Shown piece by piece: positions 23,333 to 32,388 of a stretch of DNA of 64,000 bases (positions within the stretch are counted from its first letter, which is position 1; every line of letters begins with the position of its first letter). The notes under the pieces are model-generated. The model ran no database searches, was not told the origin of the DNA, and worked only from the letters and a program-made list of their open reading frames with translations. This stretch comes from Atopobiaceae bacterium (GTDB lineage Bacteria; Actinomycetota; Coriobacteriia; Coriobacteriales; Atopobiaceae), in assembly GCA_902834555.1 (NCBI GenBank), contig CADFJN010000013.1, positions 21,921-85,920 on the forward strand. The letters are read 5' to 3'. The position numbers and the translations under genes were made by a program.

Positions 23333-26287
23333 CTATTCGTTGCCCTGGGTCTTCTCGGCGCCTTGCGTTGCGCCGCCATCGGTTGCCACCGTGGCTGCCA
23401 CCTTCTCCTCATGGCAGCGCTTGAGTTGCTTGTACCAGCCAGCCCCAAGGCCGGCTACCACGGCGACCTCAATTCCACCAAGGAGGTACTTCCAGTAGGG
23501 GGTGTAGTCGCGGCTTACGGTCATCGCGTTCGAGTTGCAGTAGCAGTAGAGCATCCGCTTGCACATGTCATGGAGCATCTCGATGCCCTTCGTGGACTCG
23601 GTAGTCCGCTCCGTGAAACCGTACTTCCCCTTGTAGCCTCCGGTGAAGAGCAGCGCTCCCGCGCCGGCACGAAGCTGGATGTCGGGTGCCTCGTACATGT
23701 CGGTATTCACCAGAGTAGCGGGGAGCTGCATGCCTGCCATGGGGCCAGCGTCGCCGTCCCTGAGGCCCGCCCCGTAGCCATCCGTCAGGCACACGGCGTT
23801 CGATCCCCATTCCTGCTTCAGGACGTAGGTGTTCAGCGCCTTGCAAGTTGAGCACTCGGTGAGGCCGATGCGCGGATATGCCTCCATGACGGCCTTCGAG
23901 CCGCCCTCCTTTATGGCAAGCTCAAATCCGCGCAGATAGATCTCTCGAATGGCCTGCTCGTTAATCCATGTGTACATGCCGCCGCGAAGGTTGTCTGACT
24001 CATTGAAGGCGAAGTGCTTCACGTAGCAGTAGACGCCCTTCTCCTGGACGGCACGAATCTCAGCTGCAGCGATCTTTCCCGTGAGGAGAGGGTCTTCCGA
24101 GTAGTACTCGGCGCAACGACCGCCAAAGGGGGTGCGGTGCAGGTCGCAACCGGGGGCGTACCAACCGTTTGCGCCGGCTGCAATCGCCTCGTCTCCCACC
24201 GCGGAGCCCATCTGCGCCGCAAGGTCCACGTTCCACGTGGCAGCGGTCACAGGCTCCCCGCAGAACTCGTGCCCATAGTAGTTGAGGTTCTGGCTCGAGA
24301 TGCCAGCGGGTCCGTCAAGGTCGGTCGCCATGCCCTTGCCCACCGAGTCTATGACGGGCGTCCCGTATCCGCAGTCGCAGAGAAGCGTGCACATGTCCTC
24401 GACGCTCATCTGGTTCACGAGCTTGTCCCAGATGGGGTCGTTCCACTCCGTGTAGCCGGCGACGTCCTGCACAGAGAGCCCGTTCTGCTCGCTTGTCGAG
24501 ACGGGCACCAGCGAGGCGCACTCGTAGCTATCGTCGTCATCGAAGGAGACGTCGGAGCCACCTTCGGACGTGCGCATCCTTTCGACGCACGTGTCGCCGA
24601 GCGCGACGTCCATGGCGGTGATGTGCACGCCGCCCATCGTCTGGTTGGGGTGGGTGCCCTCGAGGTCGGCTCGAGTCATCCAGGGAATGGACGAACCAAC
24701 GTTGCCGTCACCAGCACTGGCCTCCTCGAAGCGGTTCTCGGCAACGCTTGCGTCGGTCGAGCGCTTGCCCACGCCTGCGTCGTTGTAGACGCGGTCGGCA
24801 TCCACCGTGTAGGAGATGGGCGAGACGCCCTCCTTGTCGTTGTGCGAGTCCGTCTGGAGGTGCAGCCGGTACTCTCCTGCTTCGGCAACGTAGCAGCCCC
24901 GTCCCTTGTAGTCGAAGGAGGCAAGGTCGTCTGCGGCCATCGTGAGCGTGACCGTCTCGGAGGCACCCGGCTCCAACAGTGACGTCTTGGCAAATGCACC
25001 CAGCACGCGGGCCGCCTTCTCGATGCCGCCGGTGGTGTAGGGTGCCTCAACGTAGAGCTGGACAACATCCTTGCCCGCGACCGCACCGGTGTTTGTCACC
25101 TCGACCTTGACCGAGATGTCCTGGCCAACGCCGCCAAGGCTCGTCTCTCCCAGCTTCCAGTCGAACGTCGTGTACGAGAGGCCAAACCCAAAGGGAAACT
25201 GCACGGCGCTGCCATAGTCGATCACGCCATCGGCGGCCGCGGTCTCGTAGTACCGGTACCCCATGTAGATGCTCTCGGGATACCAGATCATGCCGCCGTC
25301 GACTTTGTTGTCGAAGCCCGCGTCGGTCATGTCGAAGTCGTCATAGTTGTTATAGGTGCCTGCCGTGCAGGTGAGAAACGACGTGTTCGACCTGATGTCA
25401 TAGGGGAAGACGTCGACCGTGTGGCCGGAGGGGTTGACCTCTCCCGTCATGATCTTAGGGATGGCGGCAAGGCCGGAAGCTCCGGGAGCGCCAACCCATA
25501 TGGCAGCGTCGACCTTCTCGTCATCCAGGAAGTCGAGCTGCATGGCGTTTGTGGAGTCGAGCAACACGACCACGTGCTTGAAGTTCTGCTCGGCGTAGTC
25601 CAGAAGCTCACGCTCTGTATCCTGCAGCTCGAGGTAGGTTCTGCCGGCAACGCCGTTCTTGTAGTTTGCCATGTCGATGGGGAGGTCACCGTTCTCACCT
25701 CCCTTGCGGCCAAAGACGACGATGGCGGTGTCGTTTGCCGCCGCCGCGGCGTCGAGCTTGTCGCGATACTGCGAGATGGGCTCGTCGTAGATGTTGTAGT
25801 CCGCACCGGTGAGCGCCTGCATGTCCGTCAAGTTGTCACCGCGCGACTCGGTTGCCATGTAGTCTTGGTAGTACTGACGCATGGTCTCGTCCACCGCAAA
25901 GCCGTCCTCGGCGAAGGCGGTTGCAAAGTCCACCATCGCGGTTGAGCCGTCTCCCTGTGCTACCGAGCCGGCGCCAATGTAGACGGGGTCTTGGGACACA
26001 TAGCCGAGAAGCGCGATGGTGCCACGCTCCATGGGGAGCAGGCCGTTGTTCTTGAGCAGCACCGCTCCCTCGCTTTCGATCTGGATGGAGACCTGCTCGC
26101 TGTTGCTCTTTGCCTCCTCGGCCGAGAGCGCCTCGGAGTTCTCGCTCGTGGCGGTTGTGAACGTGCCGGACCACCAGCGGGTGATGACGCTGTCGTAGCG
26201 CGCGGCCATGGTGTTTGCCGCAACGCCGGCTACGGCTGCCGCAGCAGTTCCTCCAATGAGGAAGTTCCTTCTCGTTGTGCTTTTCAC
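23333..26287 (-). CDS. Family 3 glycoside hydrolase with permuted domains, Tat signal and C-terminal anchor
   Basis: A 984-residue exported beta-glycosidase-like protein. The start is GTG, giving MKSTTRRNFLIGG, a Tat-type signal. The order is the reverse of ordinary GH3 enzymes. The alpha/beta sandwich domain (ESEGAVLLKNNGLLP near residue 74) comes first, then a fibronectin-like domain after FPFGFGLSYTTFDW (near 362), then the TIM-barrel domain (about 600-870) with DLDGPAGISS, YVKHFAFNE and the presumed nucleophile Asp in LTDGYG (near 834). A membrane helix (about 928-948) and a charged tail end the protein. Reversed order is known in some rumen bacterial GH3 enzymes. The substrate is unknown. 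Confidence 0.88.
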   Translation of the reverse strand: MKSTTRRNFLIGGTAAAAVAGVAANTMAARYDSVITRWWSGTFTTATSENSEALSAEEAKSNSEQVSIQIESEGAVLLKNNGLLPMERGTIALLGYVSQDPVYIGAGSVAQGDGSTAMVDFATAFAEDGFAVDETMRQYYQDYMATESRGDNLTDMQALTGADYNIYDEPISQYRDKLDAAAAANDTAIVVFGRKGGENGDLPIDMANYKNGVAGRTYLELQDTERELLDYAEQNFKHVVVLLDSTNAMQLDFLDDEKVDAAIWVGAPGASGLAAIPKIMTGEVNPSGHTVDVFPYDIRSNTSFLTCTAGTYNNYDDFDMTDAGFDNKVDGGMIWYPESIYMGYRYYETAAADGVIDYGSAVQFPFGFGLSYTTFDWKLGETSLGGVGQDISVKVEVTNTGAVAGKDVVQLYVEAPYTTGGIEKAARVLGAFAKTSLLEPGASETVTLTMAADDLASFDYKGRGCYVAEAGEYRLHLQTDSHNDKEGVSPISYTVDADRVYNDAGVGKRSTDASVAENRFEEASAGDGNVGSSIPWMTRADLEGTHPNQTMGGVHITAMDVALGDTCVERMRTSEGGSDVSFDDDDSYECASLVPVSTSEQNGLSVQDVAGYTEWNDPIWDKLVNQMSVEDMCTLLCDCGYGTPVIDSVGKGMATDLDGPAGISSQNLNYYGHEFCGEPVTAATWNVDLAAQMGSAVGDEAIAAGANGWYAPGCDLHRTPFGGRCAEYYSEDPLLTGKIAAAEIRAVQEKGVYCYVKHFAFNESDNLRGGMYTWINEQAIREIYLRGFELAIKEGGSKAVMEAYPRIGLTECSTCKALNTYVLKQEWGSNAVCLTDGYGAGLRDGDAGPMAGMQLPATLVNTDMYEAPDIQLRAGAGALLFTGGYKGKYGFTERTTESTKGIEMLHDMCKRMLYCYCNSNAMTVSRDYTPYWKYLLGGIEVAVVAGLGAGWYKQLKRCHEEKVAATVATDGGATQGAEKTQGNE

Positions 26288-26529
26288 GAGTTGTTACCAG
26301 CCTTTCCCTTTGGGGCGCCTCTCGTCCCCCTCGCGGCCAACCCTAGGGATTGGCACTATTGCCCGGTCGCTTCTGCCGCAGCTTGTCATGCCTGCGGCCC
26401 AGCCTGTTGGGCATGGGCACGTGGACCTTGTGCCAGGAGCGAGTCTGGCGGCAGCTGCTGGACGAGAGGCGACTGCGCTCCGACGTGACATGGGGTACGC
26501 TTAGGAAGGTTATGAGAAGGGAGCGGCAC

Positions 26530-28749
26530 GTGGCAAAGAACGCACTCAGCACGCGGCGCGTGGAGGGCATAGGAGAGGGGAGCCTCGCCGCCACCTTCGC
26601 GCGGCTCCTGCAGCTTGCCTTAGAGGCTGTGGTGGCCTTTGACGGGGCGGGACGGGTTCTTCTCGCCAACGACCAGGCAACGTCTCTGCTGCCGCACAGA
26701 GAGGCCGAGGGCCTTGCTGGCGCGGACGTGCGCACGCTCTTCCCCCCGGCGGGAAGCATCGACCCCGAGGCTCCCTTCTCGGTAGACGCGCTGCCGTTTC
26801 CCGTTGATGGGACGCCGGTGGTGGTGACCATGGCCTCGCACGCGGGTGAGGCCATGCGACTGAGGGTCCGCTGCGACCGGGTGCAGGCGGCAGGCGAGAC
26901 GTACGTGGTGGTCGCGCTTCCTGCCGAGAGCCAAAGCCTTGAGGAGCGCCAGGGCGAAAGGGACCTCGATGACCTGCGCCGCGCAAACAAGCGCCTGGCA
27001 GGCGCCCTGCGTATCGTCCTGGACACGCTTGACTCGCGTGACGTCGCAACGCTCTTCTCGCGCGTGCTCGAAGAGATTACGCAGACCATGGACGCCGATG
27101 CCACGATTGTCTACTTGGCCGAGTCCGACGGATTCCACCTGCGTGGCATTTCCAAGTCGCTTGAGGGCGCCCGCGTGCCGCACTTCATGGCGTACGGCAA
27201 GTCGGTAGAGACGCTCGCCACACGCGCGGGGCATGCGCTGCGCCTGCGTGTGAAGCCCCCGCAGCCGCAGGAGCTGCGACAGGGCAAGATTCGCGTGAGC
27301 GAGGTCGTGGACGAGGAGACCCGCGAGATCCTACGCATCCGCAGGAGCCTGCTTCCGCCCTTTGCGAGCTTCTTTGCCGTGCCGGTGTGGTTTGGCGGCC
27401 ATGTGATAGCCATCATCGAGGTGGGCTGGTCTCGCCCGCGCCCTCTGGAAGCAGATGACGCGCGCCTGCTTGACTCCGTTGCGCACTACCTCTCGGTGCA
27501 GCTCATGGGGGCCTTCTCGACCATGCGACAGCAGCGCGCAGAGCGTCTCAACCAGCGCGGCTCTGAGTTGCGCGAGGAGCTCTTGGATGCCTCCGAGGGC
27601 GACGAGGACCTTGCCTCCCGCGCCGAGCAGGCCTTTGTGCAGGCGGCCGAGGAGCTCGATGCCGTTTACGTGCGGCTCGAGCAGAACGTCCACCAGAGCG
27701 TCCTGGTGGCGGAGCTCCCCGTCACGGGCATGCGCGCCGTGCCCATCGACCTCGACGCCGCCGAGAAGGGCCATGTGGAGGACGACGTGGCCGTGGTGCC
27801 GGTGCTCGCGGGCACGGACGTCTACGACGTCCTGCGCGACTTGGGGGAGCCCTGCGTGGGCGCCCTCGTGGACGCGGGCAAGCTGGCGGGCGAGAGGCGC
27901 TGCTGCCTTGTGCTACGTCCGGACGGCGCCGAGCCCCTCGACGCGGGCGAGCTCGCGTTTCTCGGCACGCTTGCCGGCGACGTGCGCGACATCTTCCTGG
28001 GCGAGGAGAGGCGCGAGAAGGACAAGCGCATCTCCCATGCGCTCCAGACGGGCATGCGCAACGTCCTGCAGCACGTGGACGGCCTTACGGCCCAGGGAAT
28101 CTACTCCTCGGCAACCGAGTCCGCCTTTGTGGGCGGCGACTTCTACGACCTCATCCGCCTGCCGGGGCGGCGTGCCTGCGTGATTATGGGGGACGTCTCG
28201 GGCAGGGGCGTGGAGGCGGCCTCGGTCTCGGCGGCCGTCAAGACGGCGCTGGGCGCGTACTCGTGGGAGGGGCTCGCGCCCGCGCGCATGGTGCGCTCGC
28301 TCAACGAGTTCCTTCTCGGCTTCTCGCGCATCGAGACCTTTGCGACGCTCTTTGTGGGCATCGTTGACCTTGCGGCGTCCACGCTCACGTACTGCTCGGC
28401 GGGGCATCCGCCCGCGGTGCTCGTGAGGGCGGCAACGCGCCAGATAGACCTTCTCGACGTGCAGTCCGGCGTCGTGGGCGCCTTCCACGACATGGAGTAC
28501 CGCGATGGCGTGGCGACGCTCTGCGAGGGGGACATCCTTTTCCTCTACACCGACGGTACCACCGAGGCGCGCTCGCCCTCCGGCGCGTTCTTTGGCGAGG
28601 ACGGCCTGCGTGACATGGTGTCTGCCGAGACCGCAGGGGACTTCGATGGGCTTCTCGACCGCTGTTTGGCGCGTCTGGATGACTTCACGGGGCGCAACCT
28701 GAACGACGACGTCTCGATGGTCGTCGTGCGCTTCGACGGGCTGGGGTAG
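26530..28749 (+). CDS. PAS-GAF-SpoIIE serine phosphatase (RsbU-like)
   Basis: About 739 residues. An N-terminal PAS-like region (VVAFDGAGRVLLANDQATSLL) is followed by a GAF domain (about 165-325), a middle coiled/GAF-like region, and a C-terminal PP2C-type SpoIIE domain (about 517-735). That domain shows VGGDFYDLI, MGDVSGRGVEAA, AGHPPAV, FLYTDGTTEA and NDDVSMVVVR, with the metal-binding Asp residues intact. It would dephosphorylate a STAS-domain protein, probably the product of the next gene. GTG 26530 has AAGGGAG 6 bases upstream; ATG 26512 is the alternative. The gap upstream to the divergent GH3 gene holds no other gene. Confidence 0.88.
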   Translation: MAKNALSTRRVEGIGEGSLAATFARLLQLALEAVVAFDGAGRVLLANDQATSLLPHREAEGLAGADVRTLFPPAGSIDPEAPFSVDALPFPVDGTPVVVTMASHAGEAMRLRVRCDRVQAAGETYVVVALPAESQSLEERQGERDLDDLRRANKRLAGALRIVLDTLDSRDVATLFSRVLEEITQTMDADATIVYLAESDGFHLRGISKSLEGARVPHFMAYGKSVETLATRAGHALRLRVKPPQPQELRQGKIRVSEVVDEETREILRIRRSLLPPFASFFAVPVWFGGHVIAIIEVGWSRPRPLEADDARLLDSVAHYLSVQLMGAFSTMRQQRAERLNQRGSELREELLDASEGDEDLASRAEQAFVQAAEELDAVYVRLEQNVHQSVLVAELPVTGMRAVPIDLDAAEKGHVEDDVAVVPVLAGTDVYDVLRDLGEPCVGALVDAGKLAGERRCCLVLRPDGAEPLDAGELAFLGTLAGDVRDIFLGEERREKDKRISHALQTGMRNVLQHVDGLTAQGIYSSATESAFVGGDFYDLIRLPGRRACVIMGDVSGRGVEAASVSAAVKTALGAYSWEGLAPARMVRSLNEFLLGFSRIETFATLFVGIVDLAASTLTYCSAGHPPAVLVRAATRQIDLLDVQSGVVGAFHDMEYRDGVATLCEGDILFLYTDGTTEARSPSGAFFGEDGLRDMVSAETAGDFDGLLDRCLARLDDFTGRNLNDDVSMVVVRFDGLG

Positions 28750-28830
28750 GGCGCGTTTAATCTGAGGCGCTGGCGTGTCGATCGCGCACTTCTCGGCATA
28801 CGCCCGCATGGTTGTGGGAAGCATTCCCGT

Positions 28831-29604
28831 ATGGAGAGAATGCCGGACATAGCCGTTGTGAACGTCTCGGGAGACCTGGACGTGACGAGCGTTGGTGCGC
28901 TGAGAAGGACCATCGACGCGCTCATCGCCGACGGCTGCCGGCGCATTGTGCTCAACATGGATGACGTTGGCTTTGCGGACTCCGCAGGGCTGGGCCTTGT
29001 GCTCTGCGAGCTGCGGCGCATGAGGTCCCTGGGTGGGCTGCTCTCTCTCACCAACGTGCGGCCGCGCGTGTACATGAGCCTGGCGCTCATGCGCATCGTG
29101 GACTACATGCCGGTCTCACGCGCGGGAAGCAAGCGGACCGTCTCGGAGCTCGATCCTTCCGTTCTGCCGCTGTGGCGTACCACGTTTCCCGTGGACGCTG
29201 TGCACCTTGGCGAGGCCCGCGACCACGTGGGCGAGCTCATGCGCGGCATGCCCTTCTCGGAGGATGAAATCTTTGATATGACGCTTGCGTGCGGAGAGGC
29301 GCTGGGCAACGCCGTCGACCACACCTGCGCCACGGGAGTGCTCGCTACCGTGACGGCCTACGACGACCGCATCGAGGTGGATGTCGCAGATTGCGGCGAA
29401 GGCTTCGAGCTTGGCGCCAACGAGGAACCGCCCGAGACGGGCCCGGGCGCCGAGCGCGGGCGTGGCATTCGTCTGATGCGCCTTCTCACCGACGCCGTGT
29501 CGATTGCGCGCAAGCCCTCGGGGAAGGGGACCGTGGTGCGGCTGGTGAAGCTCGTGCCTGCGCGAGAGAAGATCGGCGTCGTGAGCGGCGGCGCCGGCGC
29601 GTAG
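28831..29604 (+). CDS. STAS domain fused to an RsbW-like serine kinase
   Basis: 257 residues. Residues 1-95 form a STAS anti-sigma-antagonist domain with the phospho-acceptor region DDVGFADSAGLGLV. From about 115 a GHKL/HATPase_c domain follows with the N-box ACGEALGNAVDHT, G1 DCGEGF and G2 GRGIRLM. Antagonist and anti-sigma kinase are normally separate proteins (RsbV and RsbW). With the phosphatase gene 81 bp upstream it makes a two-gene partner-switching module; no sigma factor gene is nearby, so the target is unknown. Confidence 0.88.
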   Translation: MERMPDIAVVNVSGDLDVTSVGALRRTIDALIADGCRRIVLNMDDVGFADSAGLGLVLCELRRMRSLGGLLSLTNVRPRVYMSLALMRIVDYMPVSRAGSKRTVSELDPSVLPLWRTTFPVDAVHLGEARDHVGELMRGMPFSEDEIFDMTLACGEALGNAVDHTCATGVLATVTAYDDRIEVDVADCGEGFELGANEEPPETGPGAERGRGIRLMRLLTDAVSIARKPSGKGTVVRLVKLVPAREKIGVVSGGAGA

Positions 29605-29634
29605 GGGTGCGGGGGCCGCTACGGCAGTCACCGG

Positions 29635-29760
29635 TGTCGCCGGAAGCCCCGTATTGTTGCAACTCTCGTCAAAACCTGCCCTCCGGAGACAATTTGTCGC
29701 CGGAGGAGCCCCCGTGTTGCAAATGGCGCCAATATTGGCGCTCCGGCGACGAGAGAAGCC
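29635..29760. repeat. Dispersed CCGGA-bounded repeat, copy B (double unit)
   Basis: GTCGCCGGAAG at 29637, CTCCGGAGAC, GTCGCCGGAGG, then an inverted CTCCGGCGAC near 29741 bound two units arranged head to head, with GTTGCAA inside each. It shares its layout with 22021-22098. This repeat fills the gap between the STAS-kinase gene and the tRNA terminator. Confidence 0.6.
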
Positions 29761-29768
29761 CACGCAAC

Positions 29769-29804
29769 AAAAAGGCACCCGCCGGAGCGGGTGCCGATCT
29801 TTTC
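29769..29804 (-). terminator. Bidirectional terminator after tRNA-Cys
   Basis: GGCACCCGC, CGGA and GCGGGTGCC form a perfect 9-bp stem. TTTTTG follows on the minus strand and GATCTTTT on the plus strand, so it can serve both the tRNA pair and the STAS-kinase operon. Confidence 0.9.
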
Positions 29805-29878
29805 TGGAGGCGAAGCCCGGATTCGAACCGGGGGTAAGGGCTTTGCAGGCCCGTGCCTTACCACTTGGCCACTTCGCC
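29805..29878 (-). tRNA. tRNA-Cys (anticodon GCA)
   Basis: On the minus strand GGCGAAG pairs with CTTCGCC, followed by T and an encoded CCA. The anticodon loop CTGCAAA in GGGCC/AGCCC-type arms gives GCA. The GGTTCGAATCC T-arm is normal. 74 nt. Only 38 bp separate it from tRNA-Gly, with which it shares a promoter. Confidence 0.95.
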
Positions 29879-29916
29879 ATATGAAAAAGGCCGATTCACA
29901 CCGGCCGGGAAATGCA

Positions 29917-29992
29917 TGGAGCGGGCTACGGGGTTCGAACCCGCGACCTCCACCTTGGCAAGGTGGCGCGCTACCAACTGCGCTAAGCCCGC
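29917..29992 (-). tRNA. tRNA-Gly (anticodon GCC)
   Basis: On the minus strand GCGGGCT pairs with AGCCCGC, followed by T and CCA. The anticodon arm CCACC-TTGCCAA-GGTGG gives GCC. The D-arm AGCGCAGTTGGTAGCGC and T-arm GGTTCGAACCC are standard. 76 nt. Confidence 0.95.
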
Positions 29993-30004
29993 GATGCAGG
30001 GGAT

Positions 30005-30033
30005 AATATACGGGAACCATCGCGTCGATGCAA
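30005..30033 (-). promoter_or_regulatory. Promoter of the tRNA-Gly/tRNA-Cys pair
   Basis: On the minus strand TTGCAT and TATATT are exactly 17 bp apart, 12 bp upstream of the tRNA-Gly 5' end. A strong housekeeping-type match. Confidence 0.8.
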
Positions 30034-30202
30034 GCGAGAATTTGAAATTTTTTGAGCGTCTTGTAAAAGCCGCAGGTAGATGCCACAAATTGACGAGAAG
30101 AATCTCTGAAGACGTCGCTGGCGGTCGTGTCGTATGCTAAGAGGACGCGCGATTGCACCCGTGCCGCCGGATAGTCACCGCCCACCCAAAGGGAGACGCC
30201 CC

Positions 30203-31108
30203 ATGATCCTTAGCCTGCTCACGCTTCTCCTCATTGCCCTTATCGTCGAGGGCTTTGTCCGCGTGATCCGCTACTTTGCCGATTGGCTGCGCCAGGGCAG
30301 GAAGCTCGACGCGTCGGAGGTCTTGGAGGCGCACGAGGCAGAGGAGGCTGCCGAGAAGGTCGCCGAGCGCGACCTCAAGGGCATAGACGACAAGGCCGTC
30401 CCTCAGCGCCGCGCAACCGTCGTGCGCACCGAGCGCGATGCGATCGAGGCGTACCTCGACGAGATGCACTTGGGCTTCTACCAGATCATCATCGTCTTCT
30501 TCCTGGGCTGTATCGCAGGCCTCTTTGTCGAGGAGGTCTGGATGTTCGTGACGGCAGGCCTCACGCAGAGCCGCGTGGGCCTGGTATGGGGGCCCTTCTC
30601 GCCACTTTATGGCTTTGGGGCCACGTTCCTCACGCTCATCTGCTTTGAGATGCGCCGCCACCACGCCAAGGGCTGGCAGATCTTCCTCATCTCCATGGCG
30701 GTGGGTGGCATCCTGGAGCAGGTCACCGGCTGGTCGATGGCAACGCTCTTCCACGCCGAGTCCTGGACCTACGAGTATCTGCCCGACCACATCACCCAGT
30801 GGGTCGCCTGGCGCTTCCTCTTCTTTTGGGGCATCCTGGGACTCACCTGGTGCCGTGTGGTCATGCCGCCCCTGCTCTACCGCATTGGCATGCCCACCTC
30901 TCACCGCCAGCTGGTCTTTGTGATCCTGGTGAGCGTCTACCTTGCGGCGGACATCTGGATGACGCTCGCATGCTTCAACCGCAAGACGGCGCGCGACGCC
31001 GGCGTCCCCGCGAGCAACGCCTTCGAGCAGTGGGTAGACGAGCACTACACGGACGAGTTCATAGCCAACCGCTTCCAGAACCTCGTCATTGGGGGCGACG
31101 AGCAGTGA
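30203..31108 (+). CDS. CmpB-type (PF06541-like) membrane protein, putative ABC transporter permease
   Basis: 301 residues. A membrane helix at 3-20, a charged cytoplasmic stretch rich in Glu/Ala, then several helices. The conserved core has GCIAGLFVEEVWMF, WGPFSPLYGFGA and GGILEQVTGWSM, which I recognise from the family annotated as putative ABC-transporter permease. No ATPase gene is adjacent, so transport is unproven. AAAGGGAG lies 8 bases before ATG 30203. Its stop overlaps the GTG of the next gene by 4 bases. Confidence 0.8.
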   Translation: MILSLLTLLLIALIVEGFVRVIRYFADWLRQGRKLDASEVLEAHEAEEAAEKVAERDLKGIDDKAVPQRRATVVRTERDAIEAYLDEMHLGFYQIIIVFFLGCIAGLFVEEVWMFVTAGLTQSRVGLVWGPFSPLYGFGATFLTLICFEMRRHHAKGWQIFLISMAVGGILEQVTGWSMATLFHAESWTYEYLPDHITQWVAWRFLFFWGILGLTWCRVVMPPLLYRIGMPTSHRQLVFVILVSVYLAADIWMTLACFNRKTARDAGVPASNAFEQWVDEHYTDEFIANRFQNLVIGGDEQ

Positions 31109-32388
31109 CGTCCGACCGCATGATGCCACGGTCTGCCGCGCAGGTGCAGGCCACGGGCGGCGCGGGCGCGCCTGTCCCTGCCCGCGATGTCTACCTGGAC
31201 TACGCTGCCGCCACGCCGCTAGACCCCAGGGTCCTCTCGGCCATGGAGCCCTACCTCACGCGCTGCTTCGAGAACCCCTCGGCCCCGTACGCCCGCGCCC
31301 GCGCGGCGCGAGATGCCGTTGAGGGAGCGCGGGCGGACATTGCGCACCTCATGGGCGCCAAGCCAGATGGCGTCATCTTCACCGCTGGCGCCACCGAGGC
31401 CAACAACCTTGCCTTTGCGGCAGCGGACGGTGGCGCTGTGACCGACGCCGCCGAGCATGAGTCCGTCCTCGCCTGTGCCAAGGCGCGCGGCGCCGTGGTT
31501 GTGGGCGTGGACGCAGACGGCCGCGTTGACCCGGAGCGCCTGTGCGCGACCATTGGCCCCACCACGCAGCTTGTCTCGGTGGAGCTTGCAAATGGCGAGG
31601 TTGGTGCCGTGCAGCCCGTGCGTGAGATAGCCCGAAGGGTTGCCGCGGTGCGCCAGAAGCGCCTTGCCGAGGGAAGCCGCGTGCCCCTCTGGCTTCACAC
31701 GGATGCCTCGCAGGCGGCCGGGTCACTCTCGTGCAACGTGACCTCGCTTGGGGCCGACATGGTCACCCTCTCCGCCGCCAAGGTCTATGGCCCCAAGCAG
31801 GTGGGCGTCCTCTGGGCGGGGGAGGGCGTGCGCCTGCGCCCGCTGGTCCTTGGTGGCGGCCAGGAGGGTGGCGTGCGCTCCGGCACCGAGAACGTTGCCG
31901 GTGCGGTGGGGTTCGCTGCCGCGCTCGCAATCGCGCAGGGCTGCCGCGCCGAGGAGTGCCGCCGCGAGGAGGCGCTGCGTTCGCGGCTTGAGCGCGCCCT
32001 TGCGGACGAGTTCCCCGGCATGGTGGTCTCGGGGCCGAGAAGCCCCAAGCACCGCCTTCCCGGGCTTCTCCACGTGAGCTTCCCCGGCCTCGAGGCCAGG
32101 CGCCTGGTGGTGCTTCTCGAGCGCCGCGGGGTCTCTGTTGGGACGGGCAGCGCCTGCGCGGCCAGCCGCATGCGCGAGAGCCACGTCCTTCACGCCATGG
32201 GGCTGCCTCCGGAGGTCTCGGCGGGGAGCCTCCGCATCACGATGGGTCGGCAAACCAGCATGTACGACATCGACTACGCGGCCGCGCAGATCGCAGACGC
32301 CGTGCGCACGGAGATGCGGCGCACGGGCCTCTCCCAGGACGACATGCTCGGCCGTGCCGGTGGGCTGGCCGTGGGGAGGCGGCGCTAA
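31105..32388 (+). CDS. Cysteine desulfurase (NifS/IscS family)
   Basis: A 427-residue PLP enzyme that removes sulfur from cysteine as an enzyme persulfide. It has YLDYAAATPLDPRVL at the start of the domain, AGATEANN, the PLP His in AEHES, the PLP-binding Lys in LSAAKVYGPKQ, and the persulfide Cys in GTGSACAASR. The likely start is GTG 31105, overlapping the previous stop (GTGA); ATG 31120 is possible. The following gene, one base overlapped, is mnmA, so it probably supplies sulfur for tRNA thiolation. Confidence 0.92.
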   Translation: MTSDRMMPRSAAQVQATGGAGAPVPARDVYLDYAAATPLDPRVLSAMEPYLTRCFENPSAPYARARAARDAVEGARADIAHLMGAKPDGVIFTAGATEANNLAFAAADGGAVTDAAEHESVLACAKARGAVVVGVDADGRVDPERLCATIGPTTQLVSVELANGEVGAVQPVREIARRVAAVRQKRLAEGSRVPLWLHTDASQAAGSLSCNVTSLGADMVTLSAAKVYGPKQVGVLWAGEGVRLRPLVLGGGQEGGVRSGTENVAGAVGFAAALAIAQGCRAEECRREEALRSRLERALADEFPGMVVSGPRSPKHRLPGLLHVSFPGLEARRLVVLLERRGVSVGTGSACAASRMRESHVLHAMGLPPEVSAGSLRITMGRQTSMYDIDYAAAQIADAVRTEMRRTGLSQDDMLGRAGGLAVGRRR

